A stretch of DNA of 64,000 nucleotides from Psychroflexus gondwanensis ACAM 44 (GCF_000355905.1 NZ_APLF01000010.1:1-64000), one strand, 5' to 3'. Counted from the first letter of the stretch, positions 28,229-37,698 are shown. The notes: generated from the sequence alone by a model not told the origin. A program made the numbers and translations.

Positions 28229-28284
28229 TATTATTTAAATAAATCTTTTATAACAAAGACCTATTTTATAAAAAATGATTGATT

Positions 28285-30132
28285 CTATTCTACGGTTACA
28301 GATTTCGCAAGATTCCTGGGTTGATCGACGTTCTTACCGAGCATAACTGCAATATGGTAGGAGAAAAGTTGCAAAGGAATAGTCGTTAGCAAGGGAGTAA
28401 GAGCTTCAAAAGTTTCAGGAACCTCTATGACGTGGTCTGCGATGTTCTTCACAGACGTATCCCCTTCAGTGACAACCGCTATAATTTTACCCTTTCGAGA
28501 TTTAATTTCTTGGATATTACTCACTACCTTTTCGTAATGCCCTTTTTTAGTAGCAATAACAACTACAGGCATATGTTCATCTATAAGAGCGATTGGGCCA
28601 TGTTTCATCTCTGCAGCTGGGTAACCTTCTGCATGGATGTATGAAATTTCTTTAAGCTTAAGTGCCCCTTCAAGCGCAACAGGGAAATTATAACCTCTAC
28701 CAAGGTATAGGCAATTTTTAGCATTTTTATAAACAGCGGCAACTTTCATAATATGATCGTTGGACTGTAAAGCTTTCTCTATTTTTGAAGGTATTTGCTC
28801 CATTTCATTCAAATACATGTGATAATCTGAATTGGAAATCGACCCTTTAGCTTTTCCTAGTTTTAGTGCCATTAAACTCAAAATAGTAATTTGAGTGGTA
28901 AAGGCTTTTGTCGAGGCTACACCTATTTCTGGGCCCGCATGGGTATAAGCACCTGCATGGGTTTCCCTAGATATTGAAGACCCTACAACATTACAAACTC
29001 CAAAAACAAAAGCTCCGTTCTCTTTGGCTAGCTTGATAGCCGCCATCGTATCTGCGGTTTCACCACTTTGAGAAATTGCAATCACGACATCGTCTTTGTT
29101 GATCACAGGATTACGATACCTAAATTCTGAGGCATATTCAACTTCGACTGGGATTCTAGCCAAGTCTTCAAAAATATATTCGGAGACCAAGCCAGCATGC
29201 CAAGAGGTTCCGCAAGCCACGACTATAATTCGCTTAGCGTTTAAAAATTTTTCTAAGTTATCATCAACACCAGCCATCCTTATGATTCCACGGTCTGCAA
29301 GCATTCTACCTCTGTAGGTGTCTTTTATGGCGCTAGGCTGCTCATAAATTTCTTTCAGCATGAAATGTTCATACCCTGCTTTCTCTATTTGATCAAGGTT
29401 CAATTGAAGCTTTTGAACATAAGGGTCTACTAAAGAATCATCCTTAATTTTTCTAACTTTAATCTTCTTCCCTAATCTCACAACAGCCATTTCGCCATCT
29501 TCAAGATAAATGGCCTTTTTGGTATATTCAATAAAAGGGGAAGCGTCGGAAGCTATATAATATTCGTCGTCACCTACACCAATAGCTAAAGGGCTACCAA
29601 GTCTAGCCACGACAATCTCATTGGGTTTGGTTCTGTCAAAAACAGCTATGGCATAAGCGCCTATGGTTTGGTTAAGGGCAATTTGTACTGCTTTACCGAG
29701 CTTTACTTTCTCATTGATCATGATATCTTCTATCAAATTGACCAACACTTCAGTATCTGTGTCTGATGAAAATATATATCCTCTGTTTTGTAATTCTGTT
29801 TTTAGAGATTCATAATTTTCAATAATTCCATTATGAATAATCGCCAGTTTACCTGAATTAGAACAATGAGGATGTGAGTTCACATCATTAGGCTCCCCGT
29901 GGGTAGCCCAACGGGTATGACCTATTCCAACGGTTCCTTTAAGCGCAATTTCAGATTCACATTTATGCTGTAAATCTGCTACTTTGCCTTTTGTTTTACA
30001 AATATTAAGGTCGTTTCCATCGTAAATAGCTATGCCGGCGCTGTCGTATCCTCTATATTCAAGACGCTTTAAGCCTTTTAAAATAATGGGATAAGCTTGC
30101 TCTTTTCCTATATATCCTACAATTCCGCACAT
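28285..30132 (-). CDS. glmS: Glutamine--fructose-6-phosphate aminotransferase (isomerising)
   Basis: 615 residues. Makes glucosamine 6-phosphate for peptidoglycan and LPS. The N-terminal class II glutaminase domain begins MCGIVGYIG, with Cys2 as nucleophile, and contains GHTRWATHGEPN. Two SIS isomerase domains follow, with CGTSWHAGL, SQSGETADTMAA and EGALKLKEISYIHAEGY, ending in the conserved tail PRNLAKSVTVE. It lies 9 bp after the DUF4270 gene and ends the glycogen synthase / DUF4270 / glmS operon. No glmS ribozyme is expected, since the leader is only an intergenic 9 bp. Confidence 0.98.
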   Translation of the reverse strand: MCGIVGYIGKEQAYPIILKGLKRLEYRGYDSAGIAIYDGNDLNICKTKGKVADLQHKCESEIALKGTVGIGHTRWATHGEPNDVNSHPHCSNSGKLAIIHNGIIENYESLKTELQNRGYIFSSDTDTEVLVNLIEDIMINEKVKLGKAVQIALNQTIGAYAIAVFDRTKPNEIVVARLGSPLAIGVGDDEYYIASDASPFIEYTKKAIYLEDGEMAVVRLGKKIKVRKIKDDSLVDPYVQKLQLNLDQIEKAGYEHFMLKEIYEQPSAIKDTYRGRMLADRGIIRMAGVDDNLEKFLNAKRIIVVACGTSWHAGLVSEYIFEDLARIPVEVEYASEFRYRNPVINKDDVVIAISQSGETADTMAAIKLAKENGAFVFGVCNVVGSSISRETHAGAYTHAGPEIGVASTKAFTTQITILSLMALKLGKAKGSISNSDYHMYLNEMEQIPSKIEKALQSNDHIMKVAAVYKNAKNCLYLGRGYNFPVALEGALKLKEISYIHAEGYPAAEMKHGPIALIDEHMPVVVIATKKGHYEKVVSNIQEIKSRKGKIIAVVTEGDTSVKNIADHVIEVPETFEALTPLLTTIPLQLFSYHIAVMLGKNVDQPRNLAKSVTVE

Positions 30133-30141
30133 AATATTGTA

Positions 30142-31725
30142 TTAGTTAGTTTCTGTATAAAATATGTTCAACTTGAGTTTTTTAGCTTCTACAGCAGATC
30201 GGTTACCGTGAATTACAATACCCCTTGGAGTCTCTACCATGCTTCTTGGAACAAACTCAAAAGCCTCTGATTGAGAATTCCTAGTGTTAACCAAACTGGT
30301 TTGATTCACGTTGGAAGAAACATAAAGACCTAGTCGCACATTAGTTGAATCGTTATTTAAAATATTGCTGATGTAAGATGTTAATCTTATTTTATAAAAA
30401 GGCTCACCGTTTTCATCTAACCTTAAAGGACCTAGATGAACTTGTCTTGATAAATTAGGATTATCAGCAGCTGTAGGATCTCTTCTATAATCTTCAAGAA
30501 CTCTTTGATCGTCTAAATTTGTCAAGAAAACTCTATTAATCCTATTTTTATTAGATGGCGCTACCTCTTCATTTAAATAAAGATTCAAGTTGGCCTCATT
30601 AATCAACCAGTTGTTTTCTCTTAATTGATCTAACTCATCAGACACGCCATTTCCATCTGTATCTGGCCCTGTAAAAAGTTCTATCACTGCAGAAGAGCCT
30701 TCTCCTCCTTTCAAATAAATATTTTCTTCTCCTTCTTCTATATTCTGGTTAGATAAATCTACATTGAAATTATTATCGTATAAATTCAACTTATTTCCAC
30801 CAAAATTCAAAGCGTATTGACTATAAAGGGTGTCAGTTGTAGTCGTTCCATCCTCTTCCTCAACCTGAGTTTCATTGTTATAATAAATTGTAATATTCGC
30901 ATCCGCATTCGCAAGATTGAACATTGACATGGAATACACTGGCTGTTGTTGCTCCGCTTCAATTAAAAACCCTCTCAAATAGTTTCTGAATGCATTATTA
31001 CTAACTAAAAATTGAGAATTTTCAGGAGCGAGTATTTTTTCTTGAAAATACTGAGTTGGCATTTTAATACGAATTCTAGGTGAAAGATTTAAAGTATCTA
31101 TAAGGTCTGTGGTAGTTTGCTCAAAAAGAATAACGCTGTTTGTTAAATCTGTTGGCTTTATCACGTCTGAAGTCACCAAAGGCGTATTTTCTATATTTGG
31201 GCTGAATTCATCCCCTTGATCTGAGTAGTAAATTTGATTCTCTTCAAACTCTCCATTTTCACCAGGATCTAAGTCTCTAAGAAACTGATTGGACTCGTAA
31301 ATATTAATTTTGAAACTCCCCTCTCCGTAAATAGAATCCAATTCATAAACCCCAGATTCTATCTCTCTACTAAAAAAAGGAAGAGTAAATACTACTGAAT
31401 CTATTATAGGATTTTCTCCAAAATCAGGTCTCGTTTGTGATAAACTGACTTGGGTAAGGATTTTAGTTTCGGAGATACCAAATACCGGATCTACGTATCC
31501 TCCTAAAAAGTAATTATTAAATCCATTGGTTTGTACCGAAGTATATTTCTCGCTGTAAGCCACTATATTGTCTAATTCGTAAGGTGGAGGAACTTCTAAA
31601 CTATTAATAAAGTCTGTACCGACTTCTGAATATTCATTCTCACAGGACAATAACAACACTAAAGCAAAAACTGAGGCTAAACTTCTTAAGGCAACTTTAT
31701 ACATAGAATTAATCTTCTTCTTCAT
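30142..31725 (-). CDS. DUF4270 lipoprotein
   Basis: 527 residues; exported lipoprotein with lipobox VLLLSC (Cys28 from this start) followed by ENEYSEVGTDFI, the conserved opening of DUF4270 proteins of Bacteroidota. The rest is beta-rich and Asn/Asp-rich and ends FYTETN. Function unknown; its conserved place between glycogen synthase and glmS in Flavobacteria is suggestive of a cell-envelope role. The long start overlaps the glycogen synthase gene by 17 bp; the ATG seven codons in (31704) removes the overlap and still gives a good signal peptide, so the start is uncertain. Confidence 0.9.
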   Translation of the reverse strand: MKKKINSMYKVALRSLASVFALVLLLSCENEYSEVGTDFINSLEVPPPYELDNIVAYSEKYTSVQTNGFNNYFLGGYVDPVFGISETKILTQVSLSQTRPDFGENPIIDSVVFTLPFFSREIESGVYELDSIYGEGSFKINIYESNQFLRDLDPGENGEFEENQIYYSDQGDEFSPNIENTPLVTSDVIKPTDLTNSVILFEQTTTDLIDTLNLSPRIRIKMPTQYFQEKILAPENSQFLVSNNAFRNYLRGFLIEAEQQQPVYSMSMFNLANADANITIYYNNETQVEEEDGTTTTDTLYSQYALNFGGNKLNLYDNNFNVDLSNQNIEEGEENIYLKGGEGSSAVIELFTGPDTDGNGVSDELDQLRENNWLINEANLNLYLNEEVAPSNKNRINRVFLTNLDDQRVLEDYRRDPTAADNPNLSRQVHLGPLRLDENGEPFYKIRLTSYISNILNNDSTNVRLGLYVSSNVNQTSLVNTRNSQSEAFEFVPRSMVETPRGIVIHGNRSAVEAKKLKLNIFYTETN

Positions 31726-32530
31726 TTAAAATATCTTTCAAGTAGTAGGTTTGATAAGCATTTGCCATTTCTTCTCGTTTTGTGTAAGGCAAAGTAGGAA
31801 GATCTAGCTTTTCGATATAGGCCTTCAGGTCTTCAGAGATTTCCTCGCTCCCAATCACCAAACCATCAGAATTGTCTATCGCAACTTTCAGTATATTGCT
31901 GTAAGTTGGATTATCCAAATGAGCAATAGCATCATCTTCAATTCCATCAAACAAAACTTTCTTTTTCATATCTTCATCTAACGCACCATCAAAACTTTGA
32001 TTGTATATAGACGTCACAATTTTAGATTCAGAAAATAAAGGCTCATTTCCATAATAATGTCTCAAATACATGGGAAGTAAAGAAGACATCCAACCATGAA
32101 CGTGGATAATATCTGGAGACCAGTTCAATTTCTTCACGGTTTCTATGACCCCTTTTGCAAAGAAAATGGCGCGCTCATCGTTATCTTCAAATAACACACC
32201 ATCTTCATCAGAAAACGTAGCTTTCCTCTTGAAGTAGTCTTCATTATCGATAAAATAAACTTGCATTCTTTCTTTTGGGATGGAAGCCACTTTTATGATC
32301 AGGGGCATATCCAAATCATTGATTACCAAATTCATTCCAGACAAGCGGATGACCTCATGAAGTTGATGCCTCCTCTCATTGATATTACCAAACCTTGGCA
32401 TAAAAATACGCGTTTGACCACCAGCGGCGTTTATCAGTTTTGGAGCTTCAAAAGCAGTTGAAGAAATATCATTTTCTGGCAAATAAGGTACAACCTCGGA
32501 TGAAACGTATAAAATGCGTTTATCTTTCAT
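31709..32530 (-). CDS. Glycogen/starch synthase, GT5 catalytic-domain-only form
   Basis: 273 residues. Matches the N-terminal half of GT5 glycogen synthases: RILYVSSEVVPYL at the start, then FMPRFGNINERRHQL, VYFIDNEDYF, and DIIHVHGWMSSLLPMYL. Bacterial GlgA has about 480 residues with a second Rossmann domain that supplies the ADP-glucose site and the E-x7-E motif; that half is missing here, and the gene ends naturally in the DUF4270 start. Such short forms recur in Flavobacteria, so this is unlikely to be a recent truncation, but normal synthase activity is doubtful. It diverges from panC, with a -7 element at 32568-32575. Confidence 0.88.
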   Translation of the reverse strand: MKDKRILYVSSEVVPYLPENDISSTAFEAPKLINAAGGQTRIFMPRFGNINERRHQLHEVIRLSGMNLVINDLDMPLIIKVASIPKERMQVYFIDNEDYFKRKATFSDEDGVLFEDNDERAIFFAKGVIETVKKLNWSPDIIHVHGWMSSLLPMYLRHYYGNEPLFSESKIVTSIYNQSFDGALDEDMKKKVLFDGIEDDAIAHLDNPTYSNILKVAIDNSDGLVIGSEEISEDLKAYIEKLDLPTLPYTKREEMANAYQTYYLKDILNEEED

Positions 32531-32567
32531 AAAATATTTACATTACGGATTAATGTCAAAAAGATTG

Positions 32568-32575
32568 CAAATTTA
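32568..32575 (-). promoter_or_regulatory. -7 promoter element of the glycogen synthase / DUF4270 / glmS operon
   Basis: TAAATTTG on the minus strand, 37 bp before the ATG at 32530. Confidence 0.55.
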
Positions 32576-32606
32576 CAAAAATTTATGCGGTTTCCCGTTA
32601 AAATAT

Positions 32607-32614
32607 TAATATTG
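32607..32614 (+). promoter_or_regulatory. Probable -7 element of panC
   Basis: TAATATTG differs from TAnnTTTG at one position and lies 25 bp before the panC GTG. The divergent element of the glycogen synthase operon is 31 bp away, so the two promoters face apart within about 110 bp. Confidence 0.4.
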
Positions 32615-32639
32615 CAGATCCAAAACAGATACACTACTT

Positions 32640-33482
32640 GTGGTAATAAAATCGAAAGAATTCCTTCATAAAACTTTGGAGATCAATAAAAACAAAGGAG
32701 AGACTATTGGGCTAGTACCCACAATGGGGGCTCTTCACGACGGGCACCTAGCCCTCATAAGCTTCGCCTATAAATTTTGTGATGTCGTTGTCGTTAGTAT
32801 TTTTGTAAATCCAACGCAGTTCAATAATGCCTCAGATTTGGAAAAATACCCTAGACATATAGAAAAAGATGCTGCTTTTTTAAAAAAACACAACTCTAAA
32901 ACTCTAGTTTTCACTCCAAATGTTGAAGAGGTGTATGCAGATGGCCTTAAATCTGAGTCCTATAACTTTGGCAGTATAGTAGACTTCATGGAAGGCGAGT
33001 TTAGAGCTGGTCATTTTGATGGGGTTGGTAGTGTTTTAAAAAGGTTATTCACTATTGTTGATCCAGACAAAGCCTTTTTTGGCGAAAAAGATTATCAACA
33101 GCTCATGGCAGTCAAAAAGCTAGTAACCATCACCGGTCAGAAGGTCGAAATCATAGGATGTCCAACCAACAGAAATGAATTTGGTCTCGCACAAAGTTCT
33201 CGAAACTTCAGGCTTAACGACACTCAGCTCAAACAGGCTGAATTGATTTTTGAAGCATTAACTCAGGCCAGAAGTATGTTCGATGATTACAGTATTCTAG
33301 ACATTGAAAAAGAAGTCAAGAAGAGATTTCAACAAAGCGCACTGGAGCTGGAGTACTTTTCGATTGTAAAAACGAAAGACCTTATCCCAACAACAACCAA
33401 AGAACCAAAAGAAGCCTACAGAGGATTTATAGCCGCATTCCTTGGCGACGTAAGACTAATAGATAATATGGCTCTCAACTAA
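32640..33482 (+). CDS. panC: Pantothenate synthetase
   Basis: 280 residues; joins pantoate and beta-alanine in an ATP-dependent step of pantothenate/CoA synthesis. The nucleotidyltransferase motifs are [16 protein letters not shown] (HIGH-like), [26 protein letters not shown] and the KMSKS-like region FGLAQSSRN. It starts with GTG; no upstream ATG is in frame, and this start gives the family's usual length. panD follows 7 bp later and supplies its beta-alanine. Confidence 0.96.
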   Translation: MVIKSKEFLHKTLEINKNKGETIGLVPTMGALHDGHLALISFAYKFCDVVVVSIFVNPTQFNNASDLEKYPRHIEKDAAFLKKHNSKTLVFTPNVEEVYADGLKSESYNFGSIVDFMEGEFRAGHFDGVGSVLKRLFTIVDPDKAFFGEKDYQQLMAVKKLVTITGQKVEIIGCPTNRNEFGLAQSSRNFRLNDTQLKQAELIFEALTQARSMFDDYSILDIEKEVKKRFQQSALELEYFSIVKTKDLIPTTTKEPKEAYRGFIAAFLGDVRLIDNMALN

Positions 33483-33489
33483 TTTTAAT

Positions 33490-33837
33490 ATGCAAATACA
33501 CCTCGTTAAATCTAAAATCCACCGAGTGACTGTCACTGGTGCAGACCTCAATTATATTGGAAGTATTACTATAGATGAAGATCTTATGGATGCTGCCAAC
33601 CTAGTGGAAGGAGAAAAAATACAAGTCGTTAACAATTCTAATGGCGAACGACTTGAAACTTATGCAATACCTGGGGAAAGAGGAAGTGGTGAAATCACTT
33701 TAAATGGTGCTGCTGCTCGAAAAGTATCGCCTGGAGATATTCTTATCTTGATGGCTTATGCCATGATGACTCCAGAAGAAGCGAAAACATTTCAACCTAA
33801 GTTGGTTTTCCCTAATGAGAAAAATCTATTGAAATAA
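33490..33837 (+). CDS. panD: Aspartate 1-decarboxylase
   Basis: 115 residues; makes beta-alanine from aspartate for PanC. It is a pyruvoyl enzyme: the precursor cleaves itself between Gly24 and Ser25 in [10 protein letters not shown], with Ser25 becoming the pyruvoyl group. Other conserved blocks are [22 protein letters not shown] and [12 protein letters not shown]. Located between panC and a flippase-like membrane gene, 5 bp ahead of the latter. Confidence 0.97.
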   Translation: MQIHLVKSKIHRVTVTGADLNYIGSITIDEDLMDAANLVEGEKIQVVNNSNGERLETYAIPGERGSGEITLNGAAARKVSPGDILILMAYAMMTPEEAKTFQPKLVFPNEKNLLK

Positions 33838-33842
33838 CCATT

Positions 33843-34805
33843 ATGAAAAAAGCCATCAAAAAATGGGTGAGAACAGTTGGCCCAATGGCATTAGGCCTGT
33901 TTTTTATATGGTTTTCCTTGTCCAAATTCACCTCGGAAGAGCTCGGTCAATTGTGGTTTAACATTAAAAATGTAGACATCACCTGGGTTGCTTTTTCCTT
34001 AGTCATGGGTATTGCTTCTCATTTGTCTAGGGCATATCGCTGGAGATTTTTACTGGAACCTGTTCAAATCTTTCCAAAGTTCTACAATTGTTTCCTGTCC
34101 TTGATGCTAGGGTATTTGGCGAATTTGGGCATCCCCAGATCTGGTGAAGTTTTAAGAGGTGCTACTTTAGCCTCTTATGAAGAGGTCAAGTTCGAAAAAA
34201 CCTTCGGGACTATCATTACCGAAAGGCTGGTGGATCTCATAATGCTGCTTTCTATTGTGGGAATAGCCTCCCTCTCACAAAGCGATAAAATTTTTAGTTT
34301 TTTTAAAAGTCAAAATATCAATCCTTTTTTTGGAGGAATCATCATTGTTTCCATGATTTTAATGCTAATCATCGGCTTTAGAATTATAAAAAATAGCAAA
34401 AATACCTTGGTCCAAAAGCTCAAAAGTTTCATTGAAGAACTCTTTAAAGGAATGAAAAGTGTCTTTTCAATGAAGAAAAAAAAGCAGTTTTTACTACATA
34501 CGTTTTTTATTTGGGGACTTTATGTCGGTATGTTTTACGTCTTAAAATTTGCTTTTCCAGATACACAGGACTTAGGAATACAGGCCACTTTGGTCGCTTT
34601 CATCTTTGGAGCCTTTGCAATGTCTATCACCAATGGTGGTATAGGCTTGTATCCTATCGCCATAGGTATAGCATTCAACGCTTTTGGTGTTTCCAACGCC
34701 ACAGGAGAAGCCTTTGGATGGGTGATGTGGGGAACACAAACTGCCCTAGTCATTGTCTTAGGAGGGCTTTCCTTTATAATTTTGCCCCTATTAAATAGAC
34801 GATAA
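33843..34805 (+). CDS. Lysylphosphatidylglycerol synthase TM-region / flippase-like membrane protein (UPF0104)
   Basis: 320 residues with about seven or eight membrane segments. Motifs such as AYRWRFLLEPV, MLGYLANLGIPRSGEVLRG and ERLVDLIMLL identify the family, which includes the membrane part of MprF and polyprenyl-linked sugar transport proteins. The aminoacyl-transfer domain of MprF is absent, so it is probably a lipid or lipid-linked substrate translocase; the substrate is unknown. It follows panD by 5 bp and precedes the esterase-fold gene. Confidence 0.9.
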   Translation: MKKAIKKWVRTVGPMALGLFFIWFSLSKFTSEELGQLWFNIKNVDITWVAFSLVMGIASHLSRAYRWRFLLEPVQIFPKFYNCFLSLMLGYLANLGIPRSGEVLRGATLASYEEVKFEKTFGTIITERLVDLIMLLSIVGIASLSQSDKIFSFFKSQNINPFFGGIIIVSMILMLIIGFRIIKNSKNTLVQKLKSFIEELFKGMKSVFSMKKKKQFLLHTFFIWGLYVGMFYVLKFAFPDTQDLGIQATLVAFIFGAFAMSITNGGIGLYPIAIGIAFNAFGVSNATGEAFGWVMWGTQTALVIVLGGLSFIILPLLNRR

Positions 34806-34837
34806 TTTTAGTACATTAGCAGTCCAAACCAACAACT

Positions 34838-35983
34838 ATGAAGCTAATTTTACTTCTATTTATTTGCTTTTTTTTTCAACATTCTGAAGTTTTTTCCCAA
34901 ACCGAATACATAGAAGTCAATTCATCTATTCTGAAGGAGTCCCGACAAATCAAACTTCAATTACCCAGAAATTACAACTCAAGTGAAAAAGAGTATCCTA
35001 TTCTTATTGTCTTGGATGGTGATTATTTATTCGAACCCTTTGCAGGCAATGTCGACTATTTGAGTTACTGGGAAATCATTCCAGAAGCCATCGTTGTAGG
35101 GATCAATCAAGCTGGACACCGCCGTGAAGATGGACTTCTAGACGAAGTGGATGAGTTGCCTACCTCCACTGGAGCAGATTTCTATGAGTTTATTGGTTTA
35201 GAAGTTTTAAAATATCTAGACGATAATTACAGAACTACTCCATTTGCTATCATTGCAGGTTTGGACTATATGGCCAACTTTTCAAACTTTTATCTTCTAA
35301 AGCAAAACCCTCTTTTCAGCGGTTATATCAATTTCAGTCCAGACGTTACCCCACTATTACCAGAACGGCTTAAAAGAAAATTGGATAAAATTGACAATAA
35401 GATTTGGTATTACTTGGGAACGGCAGAAAATGATATCCCTGAATTAAAAAATAAAATAAAAACCTTGGATTCCTACTTAGCAATTTGTAAAAATCCTAAT
35501 GTCAATTATCGCTTTGAGACTTTTGAAGATAAAGATCATTTTAGCTTTGTAGCAGATGCGATTCCAAAAGCCTTGACCTCCATTTTCGAAACCTATGGTC
35601 CTATATCAGACTTAGAATATCAATCTAAATTACTTACCTCTTCATCTCCTTCCACTTACCTAGAAGATAAATACTTTACAATCCAAGAATTATATGCTTT
35701 AGAAATTCCTGTAAGAGTGGTGGATTTTCTTAAAACAGCAGATGCTATAGAAGAAAAAGAACTTTGGGATGATTACCAAAACTTGAGTAAACTTGCCAAA
35801 AAGGAAGTTTCGGGTACTGTTTTACACCACTATTTTCAAGGGCGCTATTTTGAGAAAGCTGGCCAGCCAAAAAGAGCCATCAAGGAATATCAAGCGGCTT
35901 ATGGCCTAGAAAGTGCTGGATACCTCAACAGTGATGTTCTGTTAGGAAAGGCAGATGCACTTATACAAACATTTGGATATTAA
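34838..35983 (+). CDS. Exported esterase-fold (alpha/beta hydrolase) protein with degraded nucleophile site
   Basis: 381 residues with a signal peptide ending SEVFSQT. The N-terminal ~260 residues match the IroE/esterase D family: EYPILIVLDGDYLF, AIVVGINQAGHRREDG, GYINFSPD. The nucleophile elbow should read G-x-S-x-G-G, but here it reads A-G-L-D-Y-M-A (141-146 around Asp143), without a serine. The late histidine is kept (His234 in DKDHFSF). The C-terminal ~110 residues are TPR-like helices. It may be a pseudoenzyme or use another residue. It lies between the flippase-like gene and radA, whose start it slightly precedes (4 bp). Confidence 0.8.
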   Translation: MKLILLLFICFFFQHSEVFSQTEYIEVNSSILKESRQIKLQLPRNYNSSEKEYPILIVLDGDYLFEPFAGNVDYLSYWEIIPEAIVVGINQAGHRREDGLLDEVDELPTSTGADFYEFIGLEVLKYLDDNYRTTPFAIIAGLDYMANFSNFYLLKQNPLFSGYINFSPDVTPLLPERLKRKLDKIDNKIWYYLGTAENDIPELKNKIKTLDSYLAICKNPNVNYRFETFEDKDHFSFVADAIPKALTSIFETYGPISDLEYQSKLLTSSSPSTYLEDKYFTIQELYALEIPVRVVDFLKTADAIEEKELWDDYQNLSKLAKKEVSGTVLHHYFQGRYFEKAGQPKRAIKEYQAAYGLESAGYLNSDVLLGKADALIQTFGY

Positions 35984-35987
35984 TTTT

Positions 35988-37349
35988 ATGGCAAAAACCA
36001 AAACCACCTATTTCTGTCAAAACTGCGGGGCTCAATATGCCAGATGGCAAGGACAATGTAACGCTTGTAAAGAATGGAATACGCTGGCAGAAGAAGTGGT
36101 AGAAAAGAAACCTGAGAAAACCTGGAAACCCTACACCTCCAATTCTCCCAAAAGGATTTCGAAACCACAACGCATCAATGACATCAAGATTGGAAAAGAA
36201 ATAAGAATTCCGACTTCCAATCAAGAGTTCAATAGGGTTTTAGGAGGAGGGATAGTCCCCGGCAGCATCACCCTACTAGGAGGTGAACCCGGGGTTGGTA
36301 AAAGTACATTGTTGCTTCAGCTATCCTTGAGCTTCAAACAAAAAGTCCTCTATGTGTCAGGGGAGGAAAGTCAACAGCAGATTAAGATGCGAGCAGAGCG
36401 AATCAATAAACAGGAGTCCAACTGTTTTATTCTTTCTGAGACCAAAACCCAACTTATTTTCTCTCAAATAGAAACTTTAGAGCCAGAAATTTTAATCATA
36501 GATTCTATACAAACCCTACATACCGATTATGTAGAAAGTTCACCAGGTAGCGTTTCTCAAGTAAGAGAATGTACCGCCGAGCTTATAAAATACGCCAAAG
36601 AAACCAATGTCCCCGTCATTTTGATAGGGCATATCAACAAAGAAGGAAGCATTGCAGGACCCAAGGTTTTGGAACATATGGTAGATACTGTTCTTCAGTT
36701 TGAGGGAGATAAAAACTACGCTTACCGAATCCTAAGAGCTCACAAAAATCGATTTGGATCCACCCACGAATTGGGTATTTATGAAATGCAAGCAGGGGGT
36801 CTGGTAGAAGTTTCCAATCCTTCTGACATACTTATCTCAAAAACTGAAACTCACCTAAGTGGAACAGCCATTGCTGCAACTCTCGAAGGAATGAGGCCTA
36901 TGATGATTGAAATCCAAGCGCTGGTGAGCTCTGCTGTTTATGGCACTCCTCAACGATCTGCAACGGGTTATAACCTTAAACGGCTCAACATGATTTTGGC
37001 AGTTTTAGAGAAGAGAGCAGGATTTCGACTAGGGGCCAAAGACGTGTTTCTAAACATCACAGGAGGTATTAGTATAGACGACCCCGCCATAGACTTGGCC
37101 GTCGTCGCCGCTATTTTATCTTCCAACGAAGATGTTTCTATTTCAAAAGACATTTGCTTTGCTGCCGAAGTCGGTTTAGCAGGAGAAATAAGGCCGGTTA
37201 CTCGCGTAGAACAGCGGGTTATAGAAGCAGAAAAACTTGGTTTTGCTTCCATATTAATTGCGAAACAGAGTAAACTCCCAAAAACCGATTATAAAATCAA
37301 TATCCTCCGTGTCGCCAAAATTGAAGACGTCGTCGATGTTTTATTTTAA
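35988..37349 (+). CDS. radA: DNA repair protein RadA
   Basis: 453 residues from this start. A RecA-like branch-migration helicase in recombinational repair. In order: a C4 zinc finger (FCQNCGAQY...GQCNACKEW), a RecA-type ATPase with Walker A GGEPGVGKSTLL and Walker B region EILIIDSIQTL, the RadA-specific KNRFG motif (AHKNRFGSTHELG), and a Lon-like C-terminal domain (GISIDDPAIDLAVVAAIL). The frame is open from 35955, but the ATG at 35988 matches the family N-terminus (MAKTKTTYFC) and avoids overlap with the previous gene. Confidence 0.97.
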   Translation: MAKTKTTYFCQNCGAQYARWQGQCNACKEWNTLAEEVVEKKPEKTWKPYTSNSPKRISKPQRINDIKIGKEIRIPTSNQEFNRVLGGGIVPGSITLLGGEPGVGKSTLLLQLSLSFKQKVLYVSGEESQQQIKMRAERINKQESNCFILSETKTQLIFSQIETLEPEILIIDSIQTLHTDYVESSPGSVSQVRECTAELIKYAKETNVPVILIGHINKEGSIAGPKVLEHMVDTVLQFEGDKNYAYRILRAHKNRFGSTHELGIYEMQAGGLVEVSNPSDILISKTETHLSGTAIAATLEGMRPMMIEIQALVSSAVYGTPQRSATGYNLKRLNMILAVLEKRAGFRLGAKDVFLNITGGISIDDPAIDLAVVAAILSSNEDVSISKDICFAAEVGLAGEIRPVTRVEQRVIEAEKLGFASILIAKQSKLPKTDYKINILRVAKIEDVVDVLF

Positions 37350-37561
37350 AAAATTTTCTTCAATGCTTTTTTCTTCGGAATTTAATGCAGCAAGTTTAAA
37401 AGCCTAGATACTTACCTCAACTTAATGTAAGCTTCAATCTTGCGTCTAGACATCGTAAAGAAAAACTGAAGTTAAGTTGAATTGAAACTTCTGAAGCACT
37501 TGGATAGGGATAAAATATGATAGTTTTATCCTGAAGTCTTAAGTTCGTTTCAGGATTTTGT

Positions 37562-37581
37562 AAACTATAAAGCCATAGTTT
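37562..37581 (+). terminator. Weak terminator-like hairpin downstream of radA
   Basis: 7-bp stem AAACTAT / ATAGTTT with the loop AAAGCC, followed by TTTAGC. The stem is AT-rich and the T run short, so termination would be weak. Confidence 0.3.
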
Positions 37582-37666
37582 TTAGCTTTATCCTCGGCGT
37601 GAAAATTTAAAATAAAGTTCATTTTTAGATTTTCCAATTACAGCAGTGTCATTTGGATAAAATCCT

Positions 37667-37674
37667 TATTTTTG
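37667..37674 (+). promoter_or_regulatory. -7 promoter element of ileS
   Basis: TATTTTTG matches TAnnTTTG. It ends 24 bp before the ATG at 37699 and overlaps the first base pairs of the longer open frame (37672), which rules out that earlier start. Confidence 0.6.
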
Positions 37675-37698
37675 CGAACTATTAGAAATCGAGCAAAA

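Larger units (their letters stand above)
37350..37698. other. Intergenic region between radA and ileS with several inverted repeats
   Basis: No gene found. It contains CAACTTAA near 37425 and TTAAGTTG near 37483 as a wide inverted repeat, a hairpin GGATAAAA / TTTTATCC at 37508-37531, a hairpin AAACTAT / ATAGTTT at 37562-37581 followed by TTT (possibly a weak terminator of radA), and the ileS -7 element at 37667-37674. T-box leaders are not known from Bacteroidota and no T-box core sequence is seen. Confidence 0.5.

Noticed and set aside
37672-37698. Nine-residue N-terminal extension of ileS
   Set aside because: It begins on the -7 element TATTTTTG, so it cannot be in the mRNA; the ATG at 37699 fits the family.
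37350-37698. T-box riboswitch upstream of ileS
   Set aside because: No T-box core sequence or antiterminator was found, and T-boxes are not known from this phylum.
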